Shown here: in pieces, positions 43,893-54,500 of the stretch
How positions within the stretch are numbered: position 1 is the first letter of the stretch
How the letters are laid out: every line of letters starts with the position of its first letter
Source of the DNA: Rhynchopus euleeides
Lineage: Eukaryota > Euglenozoa > Diplonemea > Diplonemida > Diplonemidae
Assembly (NCBI GenBank): GCA_963210315.1
Contig: OY723293.1
Location: 2,046,001 to 2,110,000 of the forward strand
DNA length: 64,000 bases
Reading direction: 5' to 3'
Notes under the pieces: generated by a model
What the model was told of the DNA's origin: nothing
What the model saw: the letters and a program-made list of their open reading frames with translations, nothing else
Databases searched by the model: none
Made by a program: the position numbers and the translations under genes

Positions 43893-44240
43893 GTGTGGAG
43901 GGTGGGGAGACAGCTTTATTCGGCAACAAACAATACCAGGGGGTCAAAGATTGGGAGGAAATCACGCAGCGAGGGAGGGGAAGAAAGAGAGTGTGCAAGG
44001 GAGGGGGGATGGCGAGGGAACAAGTATCTATTCGGGGGATTCTATGGAAGTCTTTTTGGAATTGCACTTGCTTCGAAGGCGAGAGGAGAGCCCCCCCCCC
44101 CCCCCCCCCAACATCCCACGGACCCCCCAATCTCCCTTGTATTTGTCACTGCAGTTTCTTCTTGATTCTACATTGTACTCCACATCCACCACTATTGCAG
44201 GATACACACACTTTACCTCGAGCGAATTGTACTGAAAACA

Positions 44241-47200
44241 ATGAGCGGCATGCGACTGCTGTTGCTTGTCTGCTGCTGGTTGATCACCATTGGGTGCTTC
44301 TACGATCCGGCTGTGGCCTGCCGCCTTCCTGATGTGCCGCCCCTCGACAAACCGCGCGACCGCAACCGCAGGCCTCTTCTTCATCCTTCGAGGAGCCGGG
44401 AGAGACGGACGATACAGGTTCTGATGCGCACCGCCCTCGCACACGTTCTTCTGACCTGCGCTGCAGCTTTCGGATTGCAAATGGCGATGTTCTATCAGTC
44501 AGGGATCTGGATTTGGAAGTGTTACAAAAGTCACCCGAATGAATGGCCCCTCATGTCTGCTGTTGTCTTTCTGGTGCTGCTTGTCGTCTACTTCATCCAC
44601 TTCGTCAAGGCAGCTGACCTTGCAAACAGCTGTGCCCAGCACCAGACGGACGACCCGAAGCCGTCGTCACTTCTTCCGCTACTCCTCTGGGCATCCGCTG
44701 CAGCAGTGACACACCTTCCTCTTCTTCAGCGCATGTGGGATTTCAAGATGGCCTGTGTCAACCTTCTTCTCCTCCTCGGCCTCATTCAAATCTATCTGGA
44801 GCAGCCTTCTTCTTCTTCTTCCCTGCATTCGGCAGCAATGTCCGACCTCAACAACAGCTGCGGTGTCATGGGTGGTGGGGGCGAGTTCTCAAGGCAGGGA
44901 GACCGCTGGGTGTGCCATCTCTGCCGTGCAACAGCAACAACACGGGTTCTGATCCGCGCACACATGGCAGACGACTGTGACGTCAAGAAGAATATGACTG
45001 TGTGTGGCAAGTGTGGGAACGACTTCCCAACCTACCAGGACATGTGCCGCCACCGGGGGAACTGTGGCAACAGCCGCCGACTTCCTCCACAGGTATTCAA
45101 GTGCCAGTGGTGCACAAAAGATGTCAGAACTGCTGCTGGAAAGACCACACATGAAAACTTCTGCCTCCTCTCTGGATTAACCATCACCCCCTCCGACGGT
45201 CCTTCTGTCCGGGTGGTCGCACAACTCCTCATTCTCGAACAAAAGGGGCAATATGGGGACCTGAGAAGGGCATTTCCTGACCTCGACAACTACTGGCAAC
45301 CCCACTTCCCTCCAACATCAGGGCTGACCTCTCGTGAGCGTTACCTTCTGACAACCGAACTGCTGGAGGAACGCCAGAGGTACCCCTCGGACACCCTTGA
45401 GGCAGCACAGATTCGGGGTACCGCTCTGAAGGAGGAGTGGCTTGAGAAGAGGGGTGCCCATCTTCTGGCTAATCCTGCGGAGAGTGTTGCACTGAGGGCG
45501 AAGTTCCAAGAGCTGACTGAAGCACGTCAAGTTTCGAGATCTCTTGACCCACACAGGCACCGAGGGGCAATTAAGCTGGAAGACTGGGATGACACAACGA
45601 CAGAGGGTCGGTACCATGACGCAGGGGACGCAACATGTGAGTGCTCAAAGTGTGGGGCACTCCTCTTCGCTGCCGAGCGGCAAGCTGCCGGGCACGGACC
45701 TTGCTGCCATGGGAAATCTATTGGCATCCCCCCAATTACCTACCTCAACAACAATCACAAAACCCTTCTTCAAACCTCCGCAGTTCTTCAAAACATTGTG
45801 CGTGTCAACGGGTTCTTCCAGATGTCTGTGTCCCGCCACAGCCCACACAACCTGTTTGGCAACTTGACCTCTGGCATACACAATGTCATCCTCAAGGGGA
45901 AGGGAATCAAGAAGCTTGTTGCGATTTCAAACGATCCAACGATACGTCAGCAGCTCTGGATCATGGGGGGTGCAGGAAACGCCAATGACCAGATGGCAAA
46001 CATGACGGATACCGCAAAGGTTCCTGGCTTGGAGGAGCAGTACCAATCCCTCCGGGACCTGCTCATCCAGCACAATGAGTATGCCAAGCTGATCAAGAGC
46101 GCTGTGCAGGAGGCTGGAAATGCACCACCAGGCGAGCCGATTACCGTTGCCATCAATGTCGATGAGATGCGCGGAGAGGTGAAGAAGGGGGATGAGTTTG
46201 ACAACCCGCAGGCAGAAGGGGAGATGCGTGCGATCTATAAGGTGCCTTCGACTGGAGAAGATAATCGGGAAAACCGGGTGCTGTGGATGCTCGATGGGAC
46301 GGAAAAGATTATTGATGACCTCCACCCTCTGTGGGAGCCCTGTCAGTTTCCCCTCCTGTTTCCGAATGGCGGCCCTCGAACAGGATGGCGCTATGTTGTA
46401 CCCGAGATGGACTTCGTCGATGATGCAACTTCAGAAGCCAACAACCTGTACAAAGGTGTTTCTGCCTTGCAGTACGGGGCCTACCACATGTACGATCGGT
46501 CAGAGGGGCGGCTGAGTCCTGCGCTGCATTCTGGGAAGCTGAGTGAGATGTACTTCCTGATGCTTGCCATCCGATCCATGACACAGCGCATCACCTTCCA
46601 TAAGTTTACATCCATGCGCTACAGCACTCGCGAACAGCTTCAAAACAATTCCCCATCAACGCGCGATACAAATACTACGACTGCCAGAACCCCCCTCCCA
46701 TCTTCCTTCTCCCGAGGGGAGCGGGCTCGCACCCAAAGCCTCAACGATGCCCTTGCCCTGCGCGCTCGCTTTGGCCCTCCAGACTACTTCATCACAATGA
46801 CAGCCAACCCAAAGTGGAAGGAGATTCAGAGGGGGCTGCTTCCCGGAGAGCGCCCTTCGCAGAGGTCAGACCTCATCCACAGAGTGTTCAACATCAAGAT
46901 GGAGTACGTCACAGATCTTCTCCAGAAGGGGCTGCTCGGTGACTACCAAGCCCATGTGCGTGTTGTTGAGTACCAGAAGAGGGGGCTGCCTCACCTACAC
47001 CTTCTTCTGTATGTTCAGGATGAGTGCAAGCCTCAGTCTCCAAGTGTGCTGGACATGACGTGCTGTGCAGAGCTTCCTGACCCTGATGCACAACCTGAAC
47101 TGTTTCGACTGATTGATGAGTTCAACGTGCACACAGCCTGCGACAAGGTTCAGAATGCAAGGTGCAAGATTGTGGGTGCTGATGGACGGGCTCGCTGCAA

Positions 47201-50200
47201 GTCGCATTACCCCAAGCCCTTCCTCGCAGAGTCGATCTGTCAGACGCATCAGTCGTACAGCCGTCCGAAGCGCCCAAACAATGGCAGGCAAACCACTGTC
47301 CCCGCTGCTGACGCACAGAAGGTGCGGGATGCCACAGGGAATCCGTTTGCAGTGCACATGAACGTGCGCAGCAATCAGTACGTTGTCCCATACAACCCGT
47401 TTCTTTCAGCCACAATCTGTGCACACGTCAACGTTGAGGTGGTTGGAAGCCCAGCTGTCATCAAATATCTCTTCAAGTATCTGTTCAAGCCGGAGGAGGT
47501 TGCGAAGGTTGGAGTCAAGAATACTACTACGACTTCTCCGGCTGCGGCGGCGGGGGCAGCGGCGGGGGAGACGGGGCGGGGGCAGCAGCAGGCGGCGGCA
47601 GCGGAGACGAATGTGCGGAACGAACCGCAGGAGCATCTCCTCGGCATGTACATTGGAGCGGCAGAAGCGATGGGGTATCTTCTTGGGACGCAGATGATTT
47701 CTATCAAGCCTGCAATTGTCCGTCTTGCTGTTCATCTTGAGAATCAGGAGAGAATCTACTACTGCGAGGGGGGAGAGAACGAAGCTCTTGCAAGGGGGAC
47801 AACGACAACGCTGACCGGCTGGTTTGAGGCAAACGCACGTGAGCAGCAAGGGGATTCCGAATACCTCGGCCTCCACAGCCTTTCCTACCTCGAAATGCCA
47901 GAGTACTGCACCTGGGTCAAGGGGGAGGCTGTGTGGAGGCTTCGAAGGGGGTGGAAGTGGGACGCAGCAGAGGGGAAGTTTGAGGCAACAGACCGTGCAA
48001 GGGAAAGTCGAAAGCGCCCCTTGGCAATTGGCCGCATGATGTTCACACCACCGAAGGATGCTGAGCTCCAGTGTCTGAGAATGCTGGTGATGTCTCGCGC
48101 TGGTGCAACATCGTTTGAAGATCTTCGCACAGTCAACGGAGAAGTCTACAACACCTTCAAGGATGCAGCGGGTGCACACGGCCTCCTCGAAGACGGGGCG
48201 CTTGTTGAGAGGACGATCAAAGAGGCTGCTGACATTACGATATCATCAAAGTGCCTCCGATTCACCTTCTGTGTTCTCCTCGACTCCTTCGTTGTTTCCA
48301 GCGACACTGCCCTGAGGATTTGGAATGCCTACAAGGTCCAGTTCTGCATGCCATACCGGCCCCGCCTGGAGCGAAGCGCAAACATTACAGATGCAGATGA
48401 GAATGCTGCCCTGCAAGACATGTCGAATCTTCTTCGCAACCTCAATGGAAGCAGCACCTCAGCGTACGGCCTTCCAGAGCCTTCATCTTCCATATCCGCT
48501 GCAGGTGGTGCGAGTAGCTGGGTCATCAGGGATGAGCTGGCGTATGACATGGAGGCAGAGAAGGGAAGGAGCGAGCAGTCCTACTCCAACATGAACCCAG
48601 GGCAGAAGGCAGCCTTTGACGCCATCACGGAGGCTGTAATTGCAGGGCAGGGAGGTGTCTTCTTTCTACAGGGTGCTGCTGGGACAGGAAAGACCTTCAC
48701 CTACGATGCACTTCTCTCCTGGTGCCGGGGGAACCAGATGCCTCGACAGGACCACTCCATCGCCCTTGCTGTTGCCAGTTCTGGAATTGCTGCCACACTT
48801 CTTTGTGGGGGTAGGACCGCCCACAACCGGTTCAAGATTCCCCTCAACATCGACCCTTCTGACTGTACCAAAGTCTGTTCTTTGCCCACAGAGTTTGAGG
48901 ACTTGATCAGAAAAACAACGCTGATTGTTTGGGATGAGGTGGTGATGGCAAGGAGGGAATGCATCGAGATTGTGGATCGGTCCTGTAAGAGGGTGAGACA
49001 GAATGAGGCTCCCTTTGGTGGGATTGTGACGGTACTTGGCGGTGACATCAAGCAAATTCTTCCAGTGCATGAGACCAAGGAGGGGGCAATTGCAGCAACA
49101 CTCCACATGTCCCCTCTCTGGCCTGAAATTCAGAAGATCAGTTTGACCCAAATTATGAGGCAACAGGGTGACCTGGAATATGCACAGTTCTTGAGTGCAG
49201 TTGGGGATGGTTCCATGAATGAGGAAGACGGGACCATAAACCTCTTCAGCAAGATGTACGTCAAGAAACTGTCTTCCAGTGCTGCTGCTGCTGCCTCCTC
49301 AAGAAGAAGAAGTGAGAGTTACTACTACAGCCAGGAAGACCTGATTGAACACACCTTTCCAAATCTTTCGAAGGAGCAGAACGATCCTCACAGTGGTACC
49401 CCCTCCTCACACATTGGGAATGCAATGATCATGTGTCCAACAAACAATGCACAGCGTGAGCTCAACCAAAAATGTTTGCAGAGGATGCCTGGGGAGGAGT
49501 TTCTTATTATTGGGCAGGACACCTGTATCGAGGAGAATGTTCGTCCCGATCTTCTTGACAATGATGTGCTCAACCAGGTGGTGGTGACTGGAATACCACT
49601 CCACACACTGCGCCTCAAGGTTGGGGCACCTGTCATGCTTCTGAAGAACTTGAATCCTCCAGGGGGGCTGTGCAATGGGACACGGCTGATCTTGAAGAGG
49701 ATTACCCCACTCAATCTTCTGTGTGTTCCAATTGACAAACCTGACACTCTGGAAAGTGACTACATCTGCATCCCACGGGTAAAGAACGAACCAGATGCAA
49801 AGAAGGTTGGCTTTGCCATGAAGCGTGTCCAGTTTCCAGTTTCTCTTGCCTTTGCAAGCACAATCAATAAAGCACAGGGACAGACACTGGATAGGGTTGG
49901 GCTTGACCTGACTACAAACCAGTGCTTTGCACATGGACAGCTGTACGTTGCCCTGAGCAGGTGCCGTTCGTCTGATGTTGTGAAGGTTGCTGTTCCTGTG
50001 AGTAAGATGACAGGAAAAATGTTTCCAATTCAGAATCCTGTCTTCAAGGAGGTGCTTGATGTTGTGGGGAGGGATGTGGAGGGGATATTTGCAAACCTGA
50101 CGGATGCTGAGAAGGCAGCCATCAGAACAAAGTATCAGATGATTTCGGATGCTGCCTACTCGACTTCTGTTCATCAAAACTCAAACCTTCCTCCTCCAAC

Positions 50201-51002
50201 TGCAGAAGCTTTGCAAAGAAATGCACCCCTCCCCAACACAGTGGCACACCTCGAGTTTGCTGAGGATGGTGATGATGATGATGATGATGATGAATGCATG
50301 CCTTTTCATCAGTATCAGCACTCTCTCTCTAACCGCGATGCTGATCGACTGAGTTTTTTGCCGCCAAACCTGAAGAGAACAGCAGAACAGCTTGAAAGAA
50401 CGACAGTATCCCTTCGGGTTCGCCAGTTTCTCACAGCTGCAGGGCTTCCCTGTACCACCGTTGTTGACGTTCCTGGAGATGGTCATTGCTTTTACCACTC
50501 CCTTTTGTGCAATGATCAAATCAGAAGAAGAGTTCCTGGGGTGGCGCCTGCTGGCCTGTACCAACGGGCTTCCGCAAAGCTCCTTCGTGAACATGTGTGG
50601 AAGGATCCCTTTCCAGAGGGACTGATACACTTGGTTTCATCTGCAGCCTTTGTTCATTGGCAGAGCTTGGGTCTCGAACATCAGAAAGGAGTCCAGGACT
50701 ACTGCAACTTGCACCGCGATATGAACTCGCCATTCTGGGCTGACAGCAGCGCTGTCTATCTCACCGCTGTTGTTTTACAGATCTGCATTGTTGTCACGCT
50801 CATTGAAGATGCAGACACTGGTCAAGGACAGAAGGTCAGTGAGCACAAATACAACACACCAAAGGCAGCCGATACTTTTCATGTTATTTGTGACAACAGC
50901 AGACACTTCTTGCAGTTCTCTGCGTATGGATCCAGCAAGGTTCAGCAGAGCCTCACAACAACTGTGATCCATGATGGTCGGCCACAAAACCAAAATCCCT
51001 AG
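44241..51002 (+). CDS. Helitron Rep-helicase with C-terminal OTU domain
   Basis: A single 2253-residue frame. Three Cys/His fingers lie at about 225-307 (CHLCRA.., CGKCGNDF.., CQWCTKDV..) and the Helitron-specific CSKCGA..CCHGK at ~465-490. Rep HUH nuclease: motif 1 YFITMTANPKWKEI (~849), motif 2 KRGLPHLHLLLYV with H918/H920, and the two-tyrosine motif KYLFKYLFK with Y1076/Y1080. The PIF1-like helicase has Walker A GAAGTGKT (1478-1485), Walker B IVWDE (D1565/E1566), GGDIKQILPV and a C-terminal QLYVALSRCR. The OTU protease has VPGDGHCFYHSLL (D2080, C2083) and H2222. All catalytic residues are present, so this copy may be functional. Residues 1-199 look like a signal peptide plus hydrophobic segments and may not belong: a CAG acceptor at 44835 sits 2 nt before ATG 44838 (MSDLNNSCG), a better start. 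Confidence 0.9.
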   Translation: MSGMRLLLLVCCWLITIGCFYDPAVACRLPDVPPLDKPRDRNRRPLLHPSRSRERRTIQVLMRTALAHVLLTCAAAFGLQMAMFYQSGIWIWKCYKSHPNEWPLMSAVVFLVLLVVYFIHFVKAADLANSCAQHQTDDPKPSSLLPLLLWASAAAVTHLPLLQRMWDFKMACVNLLLLLGLIQIYLEQPSSSSSLHSAAMSDLNNSCGVMGGGGEFSRQGDRWVCHLCRATATTRVLIRAHMADDCDVKKNMTVCGKCGNDFPTYQDMCRHRGNCGNSRRLPPQVFKCQWCTKDVRTAAGKTTHENFCLLSGLTITPSDGPSVRVVAQLLILEQKGQYGDLRRAFPDLDNYWQPHFPPTSGLTSRERYLLTTELLEERQRYPSDTLEAAQIRGTALKEEWLEKRGAHLLANPAESVALRAKFQELTEARQVSRSLDPHRHRGAIKLEDWDDTTTEGRYHDAGDATCECSKCGALLFAAERQAAGHGPCCHGKSIGIPPITYLNNNHKTLLQTSAVLQNIVRVNGFFQMSVSRHSPHNLFGNLTSGIHNVILKGKGIKKLVAISNDPTIRQQLWIMGGAGNANDQMANMTDTAKVPGLEEQYQSLRDLLIQHNEYAKLIKSAVQEAGNAPPGEPITVAINVDEMRGEVKKGDEFDNPQAEGEMRAIYKVPSTGEDNRENRVLWMLDGTEKIIDDLHPLWEPCQFPLLFPNGGPRTGWRYVVPEMDFVDDATSEANNLYKGVSALQYGAYHMYDRSEGRLSPALHSGKLSEMYFLMLAIRSMTQRITFHKFTSMRYSTREQLQNNSPSTRDTNTTTARTPLPSSFSRGERARTQSLNDALALRARFGPPDYFITMTANPKWKEIQRGLLPGERPSQRSDLIHRVFNIKMEYVTDLLQKGLLGDYQAHVRVVEYQKRGLPHLHLLLYVQDECKPQSPSVLDMTCCAELPDPDAQPELFRLIDEFNVHTACDKVQNARCKIVGADGRARCKSHYPKPFLAESICQTHQSYSRPKRPNNGRQTTVPAADAQKVRDATGNPFAVHMNVRSNQYVVPYNPFLSATICAHVNVEVVGSPAVIKYLFKYLFKPEEVAKVGVKNTTTTSPAAAAGAAAGETGRGQQQAAAAETNVRNEPQEHLLGMYIGAAEAMGYLLGTQMISIKPAIVRLAVHLENQERIYYCEGGENEALARGTTTTLTGWFEANAREQQGDSEYLGLHSLSYLEMPEYCTWVKGEAVWRLRRGWKWDAAEGKFEATDRARESRKRPLAIGRMMFTPPKDAELQCLRMLVMSRAGATSFEDLRTVNGEVYNTFKDAAGAHGLLEDGALVERTIKEAADITISSKCLRFTFCVLLDSFVVSSDTALRIWNAYKVQFCMPYRPRLERSANITDADENAALQDMSNLLRNLNGSSTSAYGLPEPSSSISAAGGASSWVIRDELAYDMEAEKGRSEQSYSNMNPGQKAAFDAITEAVIAGQGGVFFLQGAAGTGKTFTYDALLSWCRGNQMPRQDHSIALAVASSGIAATLLCGGRTAHNRFKIPLNIDPSDCTKVCSLPTEFEDLIRKTTLIVWDEVVMARRECIEIVDRSCKRVRQNEAPFGGIVTVLGGDIKQILPVHETKEGAIAATLHMSPLWPEIQKISLTQIMRQQGDLEYAQFLSAVGDGSMNEEDGTINLFSKMYVKKLSSSAAAAASSRRRSESYYYSQEDLIEHTFPNLSKEQNDPHSGTPSSHIGNAMIMCPTNNAQRELNQKCLQRMPGEEFLIIGQDTCIEENVRPDLLDNDVLNQVVVTGIPLHTLRLKVGAPVMLLKNLNPPGGLCNGTRLILKRITPLNLLCVPIDKPDTLESDYICIPRVKNEPDAKKVGFAMKRVQFPVSLAFASTINKAQGQTLDRVGLDLTTNQCFAHGQLYVALSRCRSSDVVKVAVPVSKMTGKMFPIQNPVFKEVLDVVGRDVEGIFANLTDAEKAAIRTKYQMISDAAYSTSVHQNSNLPPPTAEALQRNAPLPNTVAHLEFAEDGDDDDDDDECMPFHQYQHSLSNRDADRLSFLPPNLKRTAEQLERTTVSLRVRQFLTAAGLPCTTVVDVPGDGHCFYHSLLCNDQIRRRVPGVAPAGLYQRASAKLLREHVWKDPFPEGLIHLVSSAAFVHWQSLGLEHQKGVQDYCNLHRDMNSPFWADSSAVYLTAVVLQICIVVTLIEDADTGQGQKVSEHKYNTPKAADTFHVICDNSRHFLQFSAYGSSKVQQSLTTTVIHDGRPQNQNP

Positions 51003-51524
51003 AATCCCTTGCCTCCCACATGTGCCAATATTTTCTTTCTTCTCCCTGAAAGACTCGAACGTGCATCAAGCCTGCCGTGATGTGTGTACTCCTCCCAGGC
51101 TTGGCTAACAGTCTTAGGGCATAACCAACGACAGACAGACAGAGAGAAAAATACAGAGCGACAAACTTAAAGGTAGGAAAACACCCCCAAACCCCACAAA
51201 CCGCACTCCCTTGGACACTTACCTGCCAGACATTGCCGCTCAATTGCATACACAACACCCAGTCCACCACACCGCCAACAGGACAATGCCCGAACAATCG
51301 ACACAAAAATAGGGCGCAAGTTCAAACAGCGACAGCACCGCAAATATCACAGTGCAAGACAGCGACGTGCAGACACAAAAGCAGCAAAAAAACAGCAAAA
51401 ACGGGTCGCATTGCCTTACGCATCCGCTACATCTTCTGCTGCGTCTTTTTGCCCGTCCAATGTCGCAAATGATTGTTGCTCGCTAGCCCTTGTCACCGTA
51501 ATGCCGTACCGTCGGTTTTGAGGT
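51003..51524. other. Spacer between Helitron and satellite
   Basis: Non-coding, A/C-rich (CACAAC, GACAGACAGAC, AAACAGCAAAAA). It includes the candidate Helitron terminus near 51485. Its last 40 bases partly resemble the end of a satellite unit (CGGTTTTGAGGTCG versus AGTTTTCAGCCCG). Confidence 0.5.
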
Positions 51525-54500
51525 CGTTTTCGCCGCGGAAACGGTATAAAGCTACTATGGGCGATTTCCCTAAGGAATTTTCAGCCAAAAAGTTGCACTT
51601 CCCTATGGCACCCAACATGGACGGATTTTCGAGTGGCTGAAATCCGAAATTGTTTTCGGGTAGGCACACCCCCCGGAAATTCCACGATCGAAGGAATTTT
51701 TTAGTTCTGAGCCGTTTCGAAAATATTGCCGACGTCACCAAAAACCGGATTTTAGGTGGGATTTTTGGCTGGTTAGGGGAAATTCAGTGTTTTTATCAAA
51801 GTCGAACAAAACTCTGAGCAGAAAAGTGGCGGCCCCGCTTACTTTTGGGTCCGTTGCGCTCCGTTCTTTTCACCATAAAAAAGAATCTCAAAAAATTCCA
51901 AGCGCAAAATTGTGCATCTGCCCTGTAGTGGTAAAAGCCTGGGTTTCCACTATACATTATAGTAACCACAGGGACCCCTGGCTGGGGGACAGATTTTTTA
52001 TCTTCCACTAATTTCTGTGAAAACTGACCGATATTCCCGGGTCGCTACCCATACCTAGCGGGACGTGGTGGTGCGTTGTCATCAGTTTTCAGCCCGTTTT
52101 CGCCGCGGAAACGGTATAAAACTACTATGGGCGATTTCCCTAAGGAATTTTCAGCCAAAAAGTTGCACTTCCCTATGGCACCCAACATGGACGGATTTTC
52201 GAGTGGCTGAAATCCGAAATTGTTTTCGGGTAGGCACACCCCCCGGAAATTCCACGATCGAAGGAATTTTTTAGTTCTGAGCCGTTTCGAAAATATTGCC
52301 GACGTCACCAAAAACCGGATTTTAGGTGGGATTTTTGGCTGGTTAGGGGAAATTCAGTGTTTTTATCAAAGTCGAACAAAACTCTGAGCAGAAAAGTGGC
52401 GGCCCCGCTTACTTTTGGGTCCGTTGCGCTCCGTTCTTTTCACCATAAAAAAGAATCTCAAAAAATTCCAAGCGCAAAATTGTGCATCTGCCCTGTAGTG
52501 GTAAAAGCCTGGGTTTCCACTATACATTATAGTAACCACAGGGACCCCTGGCTGGGGGACAGATTTTTTATCTTCCACTAATTTCTGTGAAAACTGACCG
52601 ATATTCCCGGGTCGCTACCCATACCTAGCGGGACGTGGTGGTGCGTTGTCATCAGTTTTCAGCCCGTTTTCGCCGCGGAAACGGTATAAAACTACTATGG
52701 GCGATTTCCCTAAGGAATTTTCAGCCAAAAAGTTGCACTTCCCTATGGCACCCAACATGGACGGATTTTCGAGTGGCTGAAATCCGAAATTGTTTTCGGG
52801 TAGGCACACCCCCCGGAAATTCCACGATCGAAGGAATTTTTTAGTTCTGAGCCGTTTCGAAAATATTGCCGACGTCACCAAAAACCGGATTTTAGGTGGG
52901 ATTTTTGGCTGGTTAGGGGAAATTCAGTGTTTTTATCAAAGTCGAACAAAACTCTGAGCAGAAAAGTGGCGGCCCCGCTTACTTTTGGGTCCGTTGCGCT
53001 CCGTTCTTTTCACCATAAAAAAGAATCTCAAAAAATTCCAAGCGCAAAATTGTGCATCTGCCCTGTAGTGGTAAAAGCCTGGGTTTCCACTATACATTAT
53101 AGTAACCACAGGGACCCCTGGCTGGGGGACAGATTTTTTATCTTCCACTAATTTCTGTGAAAACTGACCGATATTCCCGGGTCGCTACCCATACCTAGCG
53201 GGACGTGGTGGTGCGTTGTCATCAGTTTTCAGCCCGTTTTCGCCGCGGAAACGGTATAAAACTACTATGGGCGATTTCCCTAAGGAATTTTCAGCCAAAA
53301 AGTTGCACTTCCCTATGGCACCCAACATGGACGGATTTTCGAGTGGCTGAAATCCGAAATTGTTTTCGGGTAGGCACACCCCCCGGAAATTCCACGATCG
53401 AAGGAATTTTTTAGTTCTGAGCCGTTTCGAAAATATTGCCGACGTCACCAAAAACCGGATTTTAGGTGGGATTTTTGGCTGGTTAGGGGAAATTCAGTGT
53501 TTTTATCAAAGTCGAACAAAACTCTGAGCAGAAAAGTGGCGGCCCCGCTTACTTTTGGGTCCGTTGCGCTCCGTTCTTTTCACCATAAAAAAGAATCTCA
53601 AAAAATTCCAAGCGCAAAATTGTGCATCTGCCCTGTAGTGGTAAAAGCCTGGGTTTCCACTATACATTATAGTAACCACAGGGACCCCTGGCTGGGGGAC
53701 AGATTTTTTATCTTCCACTAATTTCTGTGAAAACTGACCGATATTCCCGGGTCGCTACCCATACCTAGCGGGACGTGGTGGTGCGTTGTCATCAGTTTTC
53801 AGCCCGTTTTCGCCGCGGAAACGGTATAAAACTACTATGGGCGATTTCCCTAAGGAATTTTCAGCCAAAAAGTTGCACTTCCCTATGGCACCCAACATGG
53901 ACGGATTTTCGAGTGGCTGAAATCCGAAATTGTTTTCGGGTAGGCACACCCCCCGGAAATTCCACGATCGAAGGAATTTTTTAGTTCTGAGCCGTTTCGA
54001 AAATATTGCCGACGTCACCAAAAACCGGATTTTAGGTGGGATTTTTGGCTGGTTAGGGGAAATTCAGTGTTTTTATCAAAGTCGAACAAAACTCTGAGCA
54101 GAAAAGTGGCGGCCCCGCTTACTTTTGGGTCCGTTGCGCTCCGTTCTTTTCACCATAAAAAAGAATCTCAAAAAATTCCAAGCGCAAAATTGTGCATCTG
54201 CCCTGTAGTGGTAAAAGCCTGGGTTTCCACTATACATTATAGTAACCACAGGGACCCCTGGCTGGGGGACAGATTTTTTATCTTCCACTAATTTCTGTGA
54301 AAACTGACCGATATTCCCGGGTCGCTACCCATACCTAGCGGGACGTGGTGGTGCGTTGTCATCAGTTTTCAGCCCGTTTTCGCCGCGGAAACGGTATAAA
54401 ACTACTATGGGCGATTTCCCTAAGGAATTTTCAGCCAAAAAGTTGCACTTCCCTATGGCACCCAACATGGACGGATTTTCGAGTGGCTGAAATCCGAAAT

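Larger units (their letters stand above)
42900..51500 (+). mobile_element. Helitron (autonomous), ends not resolved
   Basis: The element is defined by its Rep-helicase gene. I could not place the 5' TC or 3' CTRR terminus. A CTAG at 51482-51485 after a weak hairpin is a candidate 3' end, just before the satellite. On the left, the CCCGCAAA array ends at 42742. Rolling-circle elements of this type leave no target duplication beyond the host A/T dinucleotide. Confidence 0.55.
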
